From contig JAJYAE010000292.1 of assembly GCA_021779695.1 (NCBI GenBank), forward strand, positions 1-5,643: DNA of 5,643 bases, written 5' to 3'. Source of the DNA: Acidobacteriota bacterium (GTDB taxonomy: Bacteria; Acidobacteriota; Terriglobia; Terriglobales; Acidobacteriaceae). Under the pieces are notes generated by a model. The model made no database searches and had not been told where the DNA came from. It saw only the letters and a program-made list of their open reading frames with translations. Shown here in pieces: positions 1-5,209 of the stretch. The translations under genes and the position numbers were made by a program. Position 1 is the first letter of the stretch; each line of letters begins with the position of its first letter.

Positions 1-120
1 CGTGTTCTCGTTGAAGTCGAGGCGGAGCGCGTCGCGGCTGCCGAGCGGAGGGTGATACTCCTTCATGGCGCGGACACGGGCGCGGGGTGCGGGCGAGGTG
101 GCCGCTGGAGCGTTGGTCAC
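1..120 (-). CDS. hisC: Histidinol-phosphate aminotransferase, N-terminal fragment (first 40 codons)
   Basis: Start of a PLP-dependent aminotransferase that converts imidazole acetol-phosphate to histidinol phosphate with glutamate as amino donor; the rest runs off the left edge. The visible residues include EYHPPLGSRDALRLDFNENT, and the LDFNENT block is the characteristic HisC N-terminal signature. The GTG at 120 is chosen because it has a clear Shine-Dalgarno (AAAGGAG, 134-128) seven bases upstream. An in-frame ATG at 66 (MKEYHPP) has no such site, but gives a more usual HisC N-terminus and cannot be excluded. The GTG overlaps the hisD stop as GTGA, a 4-nt overlap typical of translational coupling. 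The PLP lysine and all catalytic residues lie outside the window, so the call rests on the N-terminal motif plus operon context. Confidence 0.88.
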   Translation of the reverse strand, partial: MTNAPAATSPAPRARVRAMKEYHPPLGSRDALRLDFNENT

Positions 121-1403
121 GAGCGGGCTCCTTTCTTACGTTTGGTGCGCAGGCGGGTGGTGATGGCGGCGGCGTGGCCGGTGAGTCCTTCCGCCTGTGC
201 GAGCAGCGCGGCGAGTGGACCGAGCGCGCGCATGGCCTGCGCGGAGTATTGCTGCACGGTGATGAGCTTGACGAAGTCGTTGACGCTGAGGCCGCCGCGG
301 ACGCGGGCCATGCCGCCGGTGGGCAGCGTGTGATTGGGGCCGGAGATGTAGTCGCCCATGGGCTGGGCGGACCAGTGGCCGACGAAGACGGAGCCGGCGT
401 CGCGGACCCAGTCGAGAGCGGCGGCGGTGTCAACGGTGAGGTGCTCGGCGGCGATGCGGTTGGTGAGCTCGCGTGCTTCTTCGATGGATGAGGCGACGAG
501 GATGATGCCGTTGCGGCGGAGCGACTCGCGTGCGACAGGGTTGCTGCGACTCTGGCGTTTTGATTCTGCGAGCACGGCGCGGGCGAGATCAGCACGCGTA
601 GTGAGGAAGATGGCGAGGGCTTCGGGGTCGTGCTCGGCTTGCGCGACGAGGTCGGAGGCGATGTCGGCGGGGTTGCCGGCGTCGCTGGTGACGAGGATTT
701 CAGTGGGTCCGGCGAGCATGTCGATGGCGCAGTCGAAGGCGACGAGGCGCTTGGCGGCGGTGACGTAGAGGTTGCCGGGACCGACGATTTTGCTGACGCG
801 CGGCAGGCTGGCGGTGCCGTAGGCGAGTGCGGCAACCGCGTGCGCGCCGCCGAGGCGATAGAACTCCGTGATGCCGAGCATGTGCGCTGCGGCGAGGGTC
901 TCGGTCGCGGGCCTGGGCGAAACCGCGACGATGCGCTCGACGCCGGCGACCTGCGCGGGGATGGCGGTCATGAGCAGCGTGGAGGGCAACGGGTGACGGC
1001 CGCTGGGGACATAGCATCCGACGGAAGGAATGGCGCGGACGAGTTGGCCTGTGACCAGGCCAGGACGCGCGGAGCGACTCCACGAGGCGGGAAGCTGACG
1101 GCGGGCGAAGGCGCGAATCTGCGCTGCGGCTGTGGTGAGGGCTTTGCGCAGCGCGGGGTCGAGCGCATCCCACGCAGCGGCCATCTCCGCGGGCGTGATG
1201 CGGAGCTGCGCGGGGCTGGCGAGGCCGTCAAGCTGCCTGGCGTATTGAAGCAGGGCGCGGTCACCGCGCTTGCGCACGTCGGAGACGATGCGGCTGACGG
1301 CGGGCAGCACGGAGTCCAGCGCTGCACCGCCGCGCTGTTCGAGAGCGGCGAGGAGAGGGTGTGTCTGCTTTGCGCCGCGCCCTTTGGTTTGGAGGAGTTT
1401 CAT
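117..1403 (-). CDS. hisD: Histidinol dehydrogenase
   Basis: NAD-dependent, zinc-binding cytosolic enzyme that oxidises L-histidinol through histidinal to L-histidine, the last two steps of the pathway. The protein is 428 aa, the usual family length. Family blocks are intact: VPSGRHPLPST (132-142), KIVGPGNLYVTAAK (205-218), DMLAGPTEILV (228-238), AQAEHDP (254-260), AAEHL (318-322), GDYISGPNHTLPTGG (350-364) and EGLTGH (405-410). By alignment to the known HisD active site, Q255, H258, D351 and H410 are the zinc ligands and E320/H321 the catalytic pair; all are present. The frame stays open upstream to 1502, but that extension would translate the intergenic inverted repeat, so the ATG at 1403 is preferred. 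It gives the normal MKLLQTKGRG start and has AGGG (1414-1411) seven bases upstream. The stop overlaps the hisC start. Confidence 0.96.
   Translation of the reverse strand: MKLLQTKGRGAKQTHPLLAALEQRGGAALDSVLPAVSRIVSDVRKRGDRALLQYARQLDGLASPAQLRITPAEMAAAWDALDPALRKALTTAAAQIRAFARRQLPASWSRSARPGLVTGQLVRAIPSVGCYVPSGRHPLPSTLLMTAIPAQVAGVERIVAVSPRPATETLAAAHMLGITEFYRLGGAHAVAALAYGTASLPRVSKIVGPGNLYVTAAKRLVAFDCAIDMLAGPTEILVTSDAGNPADIASDLVAQAEHDPEALAIFLTTRADLARAVLAESKRQSRSNPVARESLRRNGIILVASSIEEARELTNRIAAEHLTVDTAAALDWVRDAGSVFVGHWSAQPMGDYISGPNHTLPTGGMARVRGGLSVNDFVKLITVQQYSAQAMRALGPLAALLAQAEGLTGHAAAITTRLRTKRKKGARS
128..134 (-). promoter_or_regulatory. Shine-Dalgarno AAAGGAG that sets the hisC GTG start
   Basis: AAAGGAG lies 7 nt before GTG 120, inside the 3' end of hisD. 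It favours the GTG over the in-frame ATG at 66, whose upstream sequence is C-rich and has no purine run. Confidence 0.8.
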
Positions 1404-1520
1404 CGTGGGTCCCTGATGTCCTATGACCGAATGACTGTGTTTCTTCAGACTGTGCTTCCCAGGTCTCAACGGCGAGACCTGGGGGCACCCAATTTCGTGC
1501 ACGTTGGATCGACGGCCGAC
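1404..1520 (-). other. hisG-hisD intercistronic gap with hairpin-forming element
   Basis: These 117 nt separate hisG from hisD, while the other his junctions in the window overlap. The gap contains a perfect 10-bp inverted repeat (listed separately), and the rest shows no gene. The hisD frame stays open through it, but the encoded residues do not resemble HisD. No promoter stands out in front of hisD. The gap could give hisD its own ribosome-loading region, affect mRNA stability between the two halves of the operon, or simply mark insertion of a mobile intergenic repeat. Confidence 0.6.
1458..1483. repeat. Perfect 10-bp inverted repeat with 6-nt loop (possible dispersed palindromic repeat)
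   Basis: CCCAGGTCTC at 1458-1467 and GAGACCTGGG at 1474-1483 are exact reverse complements around the loop AACGGC. Outer GTGC (1452-1455) and GCAC (1485-1488) can extend the stem past a small asymmetric bulge. On the operon transcript the hairpin is followed by AAGCACAG and has no U-run, so it is not a canonical intrinsic terminator. The arms, with the adjacent GGGTGCCCC on the minus strand, look like a REP-type intergenic repeat. I recall similar GGGTGCCCCA-containing sequences from Terriglobia genomes, but this is unverified. Only one copy is visible here. Confidence 0.7.
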
Positions 1521-2399
1521 CTAGAGAACCACCTTGTTCAGCGGATACTCGACGATGCCGGTGGCGTTGGCGGCCTTGAGCCTGGGGATGACGTCGCGTG
1601 CGACGCGCTCCTCAACAATGGTGTTGACGGCGACCCAGTCGGAGTCGCTGAGGTGGGAGATGGTGGGCGAGTTGAGCGCAGGCAGCACGGCGAGCACGGC
1701 GGGAAGGTCACTATTTCTGACATTGAGCAAAAGTCCGACCTGCGATTGCGCGTCGATGGCGCCGCGGAGCATGAGCGCGATCTGGTTAATCTTTTCGCTC
1801 TTCCACGGGTCGGCGAGCGCGGGCTTGCCGGCGATGAGGTGCGTCTCGCTCTCCATCACGGTGTCAATGATTTTGAGGTGATTGGCCTTGAGGGAGCTGC
1901 CGGTCTCGGTGACTTCCACGATGGCGTCGGCGAGCATGGGCGGCTTGACTTCGGTTGCGCCCCAACTGAACTCGACTTTGACGTTGACGCCCTTCTTTGC
2001 GAAGTAGGACTTGGTGACTTCAACGAGTTCGGTGGCGATGATTTTGCCTTCGAGGTCTTCGGCGCGTTCAAAGCCGCTCTGCTCGGGCACGGCGAGGACC
2101 CAGCGCACCTTGCGGCGGCTCTGCTTGGCGTAAGTGAGCGAGGTGACGCTGGTGACGTCGAGGCCGCTCTCGACGACCCAGTCGATACCGGTGAGGCCTG
2201 CGTCGAGGACGCCGTGATCGACGTAGCGGGCCATCTCCTGCGCGCGGATCAGCATGCACTCGAGCTCGCTGTCATCGACGGAGGGAAAGTAGGAGCGTCC
2301 GTCGGCGTAGATGTTCCAGCCGGCGCGCTTGAAGAGAGCGATGGTGGCATCCTGCAGGCTGCCTTTGGGAAGTCCAAGACGAAGCTTATTGTTAGCCAC
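1521..2399 (-). CDS. hisG: ATP phosphoribosyltransferase, long (self-regulated) form
   Basis: Catalyses the committed step, condensing ATP and PRPP to N1-(5-phosphoribosyl)-ATP, in the cytosol. The product is 292 aa, the long HisG class, which carries its own regulatory domain and needs no HisZ. Visible blocks are [11 protein letters not shown] (6-16), DAGLTGIDW (66-74), [14 protein letters not shown] (120-133) and the PRPP-binding signature [16 protein letters not shown] (158-173). From about 203 to the end ([13 protein letters not shown] through [11 protein letters not shown]) it matches the C-terminal domain that binds histidine for allosteric feedback in this class. The start is the GTG at 2399, preceded by GGAGG (2410-2406) with a 6-nt spacer. 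The frame is open to 2465, but those 22 codons lie inside hisI and lack HisG character. The first 8 nt overlap the hisI stop, suggesting translational coupling. Confidence 0.96.
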   Translation of the reverse strand: MANNKLRLGLPKGSLQDATIALFKRAGWNIYADGRSYFPSVDDSELECMLIRAQEMARYVDHGVLDAGLTGIDWVVESGLDVTSVTSLTYAKQSRRKVRWVLAVPEQSGFERAEDLEGKIIATELVEVTKSYFAKKGVNVKVEFSWGATEVKPPMLADAIVEVTETGSSLKANHLKIIDTVMESETHLIAGKPALADPWKSEKINQIALMLRGAIDAQSQVGLLLNVRNSDLPAVLAVLPALNSPTISHLSDSDWVAVNTIVEERVARDVIPRLKAANATGIVEYPLNKVVL

Positions 2400-2757
2400 G
2401 GGCGGCCTCCGTTGCAGTGGAATCCAGTGCGAGGGGCCGGGTGAAGCAGCTGACGGTGCCCTCATGGCAGACGAGGCCGTCGCCTTCGACTTCCACGCGG
2501 AAGAGGAGCGTGTCGTTGTCGCAGTCGGTGGAGGCGGAGACGATGCGGAGGCGGTTGCCGCTGGTTTCGCCCTTCATCCAGAGCTTCTGGCGGGTGCGGC
2601 TCCAGAAGGTGACGAAGCCGGTTTCCAGGGTTTTGGCGTAGCTGGTGGGATTGAGAAAGCCCAGCATGAGGACCTGGCCGGTGCGTGCGTCTTGCACGAT
2701 ACCCGGTACGAGGCCGTCCATTTTTTCAAAGTCGATTGTGGCGTTCGGTGCGTTCAT
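2392..2757 (-). CDS. hisI: Phosphoribosyl-AMP cyclohydrolase (stand-alone HisI)
   Basis: Opens the adenine ring of phosphoribosyl-AMP, the third step of histidine synthesis; a cytosolic Zn/Mg-dependent hydrolase. It is 121 aa, the length of the single-domain enzyme; the HisE pyrophosphohydrolase domain seen in HisIE fusions is absent and must be encoded elsewhere. Motifs are MLGFLNP (31-37), [18 protein letters not shown] (51-68), DCDND (78-82) and CHEGTVSCF (97-105). The metal-site cysteines C79, C97 and C104 and the aspartates D78, D80 and D82 are in place. The ATG at 2757 is chosen because the sequence before it is the attenuator, and GAGGA (2765-2761) sits just upstream with a short 3-nt spacer. 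This is the first structural gene of the operon, 41 nt behind the leader terminator. Confidence 0.95.
   Translation of the reverse strand: MNAPNATIDFEKMDGLVPGIVQDARTGQVLMLGFLNPTSYAKTLETGFVTFWSRTRQKLWMKGETSGNRLRIVSASTDCDNDTLLFRVEVEGDGLVCHEGTVSCFTRPLALDSTATEAARG
2406..2410 (-). promoter_or_regulatory. Shine-Dalgarno GGAGG that sets the hisG GTG start
   Basis: GGAGG lies 6 nt before GTG 2399 and inside the last codons of hisI. It is the strongest ribosome-binding site in the window and decides between GTG 2399 and the longer open frame starting at 2465. Confidence 0.85.
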
Positions 2758-2798
2758 GATTCCTCGGGTGGTGATGGATTGAAGGTTGGAGGCGCAGT

Positions 2799-2830
2799 AA
2801 AAAAGCCCGCGGCGTGTGGCCGGCGGGCTT
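2799..2830 (-). terminator. Intrinsic terminator of the his attenuator
   Basis: On the operon transcript, AAGCCCG (2830-2824) pairs with CGGGCTT (2809-2803). After one bulged C (2823), CGGC (2822-2819) pairs with GCCG (2813-2810), closing the pentaloop CACAC. The 11-bp GC-rich stem runs into six U (2804-2799). It lies between the leader peptide stop (2859) and hisI (2757), so it can act only on transcripts already started at the his promoter. That makes it an attenuator rather than an end-of-operon terminator. Its left arm is complementary to a segment inside the leader ORF (see the antiterminator entry). Confidence 0.92.
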
Positions 2831-2884
2831 GCTTGGATCCTGATCTTGTCTGGCTGATTTAGTTCAGGCCAGTGCAGTCCGCCG
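2821..2884 (-). promoter_or_regulatory. Candidate antiterminator pairing of the his attenuator
   Basis: CGGCGGACT (2884-2876, inside leader codons 18-21) can pair with AGCCCGCCG (2829-2821, the left arm of the terminator). This gives six consecutive GC pairs, one A/C mismatch, then two more pairs, and it would prevent the terminator stem. Competing upstream partners are CCGCC (2925-2921, inside the early His codons) with GGCGG (2883-2879), and a 6-bp hairpin TCATGG/CCATGA (2901-2896 with 2890-2885) over the last His codons. A ribosome stalled on the His codons would mask these and free the antiterminator arm, as in the classical model. The pairing is read by eye; no energy was computed. Confidence 0.65.
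2850..2872 (-). promoter_or_regulatory. Hairpin with the leader-peptide stop codon in its loop
   Basis: CTGGC (2872-2868) pairs with GCCAG (2854-2850), and TGA (2866-2864) pairs with TCA (2857-2855), with one bulged C at 2867. The six-base loop ACTAAA contains the whole leader stop codon TAA (2861-2859). It lies between the antiterminator arm and the terminator, in the spacer that loops out when the antiterminator forms. A ribosome terminating at the TAA would have to open it, so it could act as a pause or as a sensor of completed leader translation. The role is inferred. Confidence 0.6.
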
Positions 2885-2936
2885 TCATGGAATGTCCATG
2901 ATGATGGTGGTGGCCATGATGGCGGTGGCTCTGCAT
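2859..2936 (-). CDS. hisL: Histidine-rich leader peptide of the his operon (25 aa, nine His)
   Basis: A short ORF from ATG 2936 to TAA 2859. The peptide begins [17 protein letters not shown] and ends TADCTGLN. Nine of 25 residues are histidine (4, 6, 7, 9-13 and 15), with five CAC/CAT codons in a row. Its function would be regulatory: ribosome stalling on these codons when charged tRNA-His is scarce selects antitermination ahead of hisI. The ATG is the only possible start in this frame, since TGA and TAG lie immediately upstream. The site before it is just AAAG directly abutting the ATG, with no properly spaced Shine-Dalgarno. The symbol hisL is by functional analogy to the enterobacterial leader; the peptide is not expected to show sequence conservation beyond the His run. 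Confidence 0.9.
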   Translation of the reverse strand: MQSHRHHGHHHHHGHSMTADCTGLN

Positions 2937-2944
2937 CTTTCACT

Positions 2945-2974
2945 AATGTACGGGTGGGCGGCGGTGCGTGTCAA
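2945..2974 (-). promoter_or_regulatory. Promoter of the his operon
   Basis: A perfect -35 box TTGACA (2974-2969) is followed by an 18-nt GC-rich spacer and TACATT (2950-2945), which matches four of six bases of the -10 consensus including the key A and final T. Transcription would be expected to start near 2938, two bases before the leader-peptide ATG at 2936. The position, between the end of the mscS-like gene and the His-rich leader, is where a his promoter should be. The start point is predicted, not measured. Confidence 0.75.
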
Positions 2975-2991
2975 CCGGCTTGTGCACCGCC
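2960..2991. repeat. 8-bp inverted repeat bracketing the his -35 box (possible operator)
   Basis: GGCGGTGC (2991-2984 on the minus strand) and GCACCGCC (2967-2960) are exact reverse complements separated by 16 nt. The -35 hexamer lies inside the spacer, and the downstream arm lies in the promoter spacer. Half-site centres are 24 bp apart, just over two helical turns, which would suit a dimeric regulator bound on one DNA face. In this GC-rich sequence an 8-bp match can arise by chance, so the operator role is only a possibility. Confidence 0.4.
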
Positions 2992-3012
2992 TGCGGGTGG
3001 AGGCCGCCGGGT

Positions 3013-4842
3013 TCAAGAGGCGGCGGGCTGCTCGTGGAGGATCTCGATGAGCGACTGGTTGAGCTGATTGCGGACCTCGTAGCGCTCCGCTGCACGGGTG
3101 ACGTAGCGGACCGCGACCTCAACGCCGGAGGAGGTGGGCCGCATGGTCACGATGGGCTGGGCCGAAGCGCGGCTGAGCCGGTCGCCACGGGTGCTGCGGT
3201 GCCACTCGCGCTCGGCCTGGCGGGCGTTGTCTTCAGTGAGCTTGCGGACGGCTTGCTGGATGTGATCGACCGTGGCGGTGAGGTCGCCGGTGGCAGGAAG
3301 CGAGAGCGAGATTTCGTCCCACATCCACTGGCCGGCGGTGGAGAAGTTGAAGTACTGGCCTCGGATGGCGTAGCCGTTCATGAAGGAGATGCGGCGGCCG
3401 GTGGGGAAGCCTTTGTCAGCCAGAGAGCCGGTCTCAAGGAGCGTGGTGGTCATGAGGCCGACCTCGGTGACCTCGCCGCCGACGCCGTTGATCTCAACCC
3501 AATCGCCGACGTGAAGACCATTTTTGCCGATGAGGACGAACCAGCCGAAGAAGGCGAGGATGAAGTCCTGCATGACGATGGTGATGCCCGCGGTGGCGAG
3601 GCCGATCATGGTTGTGGTTTCTCGCGGCGTGCCGAAGATGACGAAGAGGATGAGCACGATGCCGAGAACCTGGGTGCCGACTTCGAGGATGCTGCGCAGG
3701 GTGTGCATCTGGCGGTGGTCGAGCGAAGGGCGGGACATGAAGTGGCGCACTAGCGCATCGAGCAGGACCATGGAGAGCGCGATGAAGGTGATGAGGGCGA
3801 GGGACAGCAGAATGAGGTGGAAGACGATGCGATGCTGGAGCTGGACCTGACTGTACCAGCGCGAGTAAACGTTGACGAGTTGCTGGCCGGTCTGGATGCG
3901 ATCGTCGTCGATGCTGAGAATCTGCCGCTCGGCGCTGCGGTCGCGCAGGCTTGCCATCATGTCGGCACTGGACTTGCCCTGAAGCGCGGCGGGCGAGGAA
4001 GCAGCCTCAACGCTGGCCTCCAGCGCGTTGTACTTCGTGGTGAGTGAGGCGTTATCGCTCTTCGTTTGCTGTATCGCCTGCTGAAGCAGCCTGGCGCGAT
4101 CCCGCTGGCTGAACCAGGCGGAGATGCGCGCGGCGAGGGTCCCGCGGCCGCGCAGGGAGTCCACGGCAGCCGGAGGCAGGCCATTCTTAACCGACTCGTC
4201 ATACTGCTTCATGGCAGCTTCATGCTCGGCGAGTTCGGCCTGGATTTCGATGCTCTTGTCGCCGGAGACGCGGGCGAGGTCGCGCTGCGCGTCGCTGAGC
4301 TCGTCGGTGTCGAGGTTGAGCTGGGCTTTGGCTACATCAAGGTCTGCGCCATTGGTGGGTGCGGTCTGCTTTGTGCCTGCCTTTGAGGTGAGGCTGTCGA
4401 CGAGCGCCTGGTCCTGCTGGATGAGCTGGTGCAGCTGGGCAATGCGCTTGGAGATTTCGAGGGCGCGGCCGGTGAGGACGCGGTGCTGCGTGTCGAGGTT
4501 AGCGGACCGCAGCGCGCCGGCGAAGGCCTGATCGACATCGTGGTCTGCCAATCGCTCAGCGTCGCGGGCGAACTCGGTTTCTTCCGCAGAGACGGCGAGC
4601 GGCGCGAGCGCCTGCGCGGTGAGCCAGGGACTGGTATCGACCAGTTCAGGATGAATGGGATTGGGCTTGCCTTTGCTGAGGCCGGGAAGAAACGGCAGAT
4701 GCTGCATAGCGTCGCGGCTGGTCCATGCGAAGAAAAGGCAGACGGCAAGAACGGCGGAGAGAACAAGGATGCTGAGCTTGCGGGCCCTGTCGAGGATAAC
4801 CCTGCTGGCGCCAGGCGCTGGGGGATGCGGAGAGGTCGACAT
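3013..4842 (-). CDS. MscS-family mechanosensitive ion channel with N-terminal coiled-coil domain
   Basis: Predicted inner-membrane channel that opens under membrane tension to release solutes during hypo-osmotic shock. The product is 609 aa, about twice E. coli MscS. In order: a membrane helix at 23-41; a long helical region at about 85-335 rich in Q, E, A and D with heptad-like spacing; two membrane helices (about 339-362 and 382-404); the pore-lining helix (411-437, with GLATAGITIVMQDFILAFFG); then the MscS beta domain (444-468, HVGDWVEINGVGGEVTEVG) and a cytoplasmic alpha/beta end. Topology puts the coiled coil in the periplasm. ATG 4842 is chosen because it sits just before the first membrane helix; the frame is open to 5058, but that would overlap the divergent neighbour. 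No good Shine-Dalgarno is visible, so the start is less certain than the identity. It lies upstream of the his operon on the same strand without a clear terminator between them. Confidence 0.87.
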   Translation of the reverse strand: MSTSPHPPAPGASRVILDRARKLSILVLSAVLAVCLFFAWTSRDAMQHLPFLPGLSKGKPNPIHPELVDTSPWLTAQALAPLAVSAEETEFARDAERLADHDVDQAFAGALRSANLDTQHRVLTGRALEISKRIAQLHQLIQQDQALVDSLTSKAGTKQTAPTNGADLDVAKAQLNLDTDELSDAQRDLARVSGDKSIEIQAELAEHEAAMKQYDESVKNGLPPAAVDSLRGRGTLAARISAWFSQRDRARLLQQAIQQTKSDNASLTTKYNALEASVEAASSPAALQGKSSADMMASLRDRSAERQILSIDDDRIQTGQQLVNVYSRWYSQVQLQHRIVFHLILLSLALITFIALSMVLLDALVRHFMSRPSLDHRQMHTLRSILEVGTQVLGIVLILFVIFGTPRETTTMIGLATAGITIVMQDFILAFFGWFVLIGKNGLHVGDWVEINGVGGEVTEVGLMTTTLLETGSLADKGFPTGRRISFMNGYAIRGQYFNFSTAGQWMWDEISLSLPATGDLTATVDHIQQAVRKLTEDNARQAEREWHRSTRGDRLSRASAQPIVTMRPTSSGVEVAVRYVTRAAERYEVRNQLNQSLIEILHEQPAAS

Positions 4843-4912
4843 ACATCTATTTTGACAGGAACGGGCGTCGGGGCAGGTTGCAGAGCCAGTCTGCAGGAGC
4901 GAAAATGCGGAT
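4843..4912. promoter_or_regulatory. 70-bp divergent intergenic region between the mscS-like and HhH genes
   Basis: This must hold the start signals for both divergent genes, unless either is served from inside its neighbour. On the plus strand TTGACA is present at 4852-4857, but the best -10 at the right distance (CAGGTT around 4874) is poor. On the minus strand only an A/T-rich patch (CAAAAT, 4854-4849) stands out, and it lacks a good -35. AGGAG at 4895-4899 is the only clear ribosome-binding site. No operator-like repeat was recognised. Confidence 0.4.
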
Positions 4913-5209
4913 ATGCTTGCGGGACGGGTGCTTGTAATTGTGGTGATCAGTGCGGGGCTGACGAGTCTTGCTGCGGCTTCGCCGACTGAGAAAGCCAAGG
5001 TGGACCTGAACACGGCGAGCGTGCAGGAACTGATGCAGGTGCCGGGGATGACGCGCACGTGGGCCGCGCGCGTGGTGCGCTTCCGGCCCTATCGGGCAAA
5101 GAACAATTTGTTAGACCGCGGTGTGCTGCCGCCGGCGGTGTATGACCGGGTGAAGGAGTTCATCGTGGTCCACCGCGAGGCGAAGCCGGCGATCAGTTCG
5201 CAGCGATGA
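4913..5209 (+). CDS. Small exported helix-hairpin-helix (ComEA-like) protein
   Basis: A 98-aa protein with a probable signal peptide (1-22, MLAGRVLVIVVISAGLTSLAAA) and then one compact helix-hairpin-helix region at about 29-87. The family pattern is clear in VDLNTASVQELMQVPGM, then RPYRAKNNLLDRGVLPPAVYDRVKEFIV. Such modules bind DNA non-specifically; ComEA uses one in DNA uptake, while many exported single-module homologues have no known role. The hairpin usually reads PG-I-G, but here it is PGMT, so the second glycine is lost and DNA binding may be weak. The start at 4913 gives the full signal sequence, but AGGAG is 13 nt away, which is long. It is divergent from the mscS-like gene, and its last 17 bp overlap the convergent RND gene. 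I assign no specific gene name. Confidence 0.78.
   Translation: MLAGRVLVIVVISAGLTSLAAASPTEKAKVDLNTASVQELMQVPGMTRTWAARVVRFRPYRAKNNLLDRGVLPPAVYDRVKEFIVVHREAKPAISSQR

Noticed and set aside
1458..1483. Intrinsic terminator between hisG and hisD
   Set aside because: The stem is strong, but the sequence after it on the operon strand has no U-tract, and hisD follows in the same pathway.
1404..1502. N-terminal extension of hisD to ATG 1502
   Set aside because: It would translate the inverted repeat; HisD of normal length starts at 1403 with a usable ribosome-binding site.
630..2444. A 604-codon open frame on the plus strand opposite hisD, the hisG-hisD gap and hisG
   Set aside because: It is antisense to two confidently identified enzymes, is dominated by G, D, E, A and V as expected from the complement of GC-rich codons, and shows no recognisable domain.
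2392..2943. Longer hisI starting at GTG 2943
   Set aside because: The extra 62 codons would read through the leader, the terminator hairpin and its U-run. The residues do not resemble HisI, and a normal-length HisI starts at 2757.
2758..2974. T-box or metabolite riboswitch upstream of hisI
   Set aside because: No T-box consensus or specifier stem was seen, the untranslated region is short, and the nine-His leader ORF explains the terminator better.
3003..3024. GCCGCC/GGCGGC inverted repeat spanning the mscS-like stop codon as a terminator
   Set aside because: Only 6 bp with a 10-nt loop and no U-run on either strand; likely chance in GC-rich sequence.
2968..3753. A 261-codon open frame on the plus strand opposite the mscS-like gene
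   Set aside because: Low-complexity acidic composition without a fold signature, antisense to a clear MscS domain, and no ribosome-binding site.
4849..4854. A -10 box for the mscS-like gene (CAAAAT)
   Set aside because: No acceptable -35 at 16-18 nt; too weak to list as a promoter on its own.
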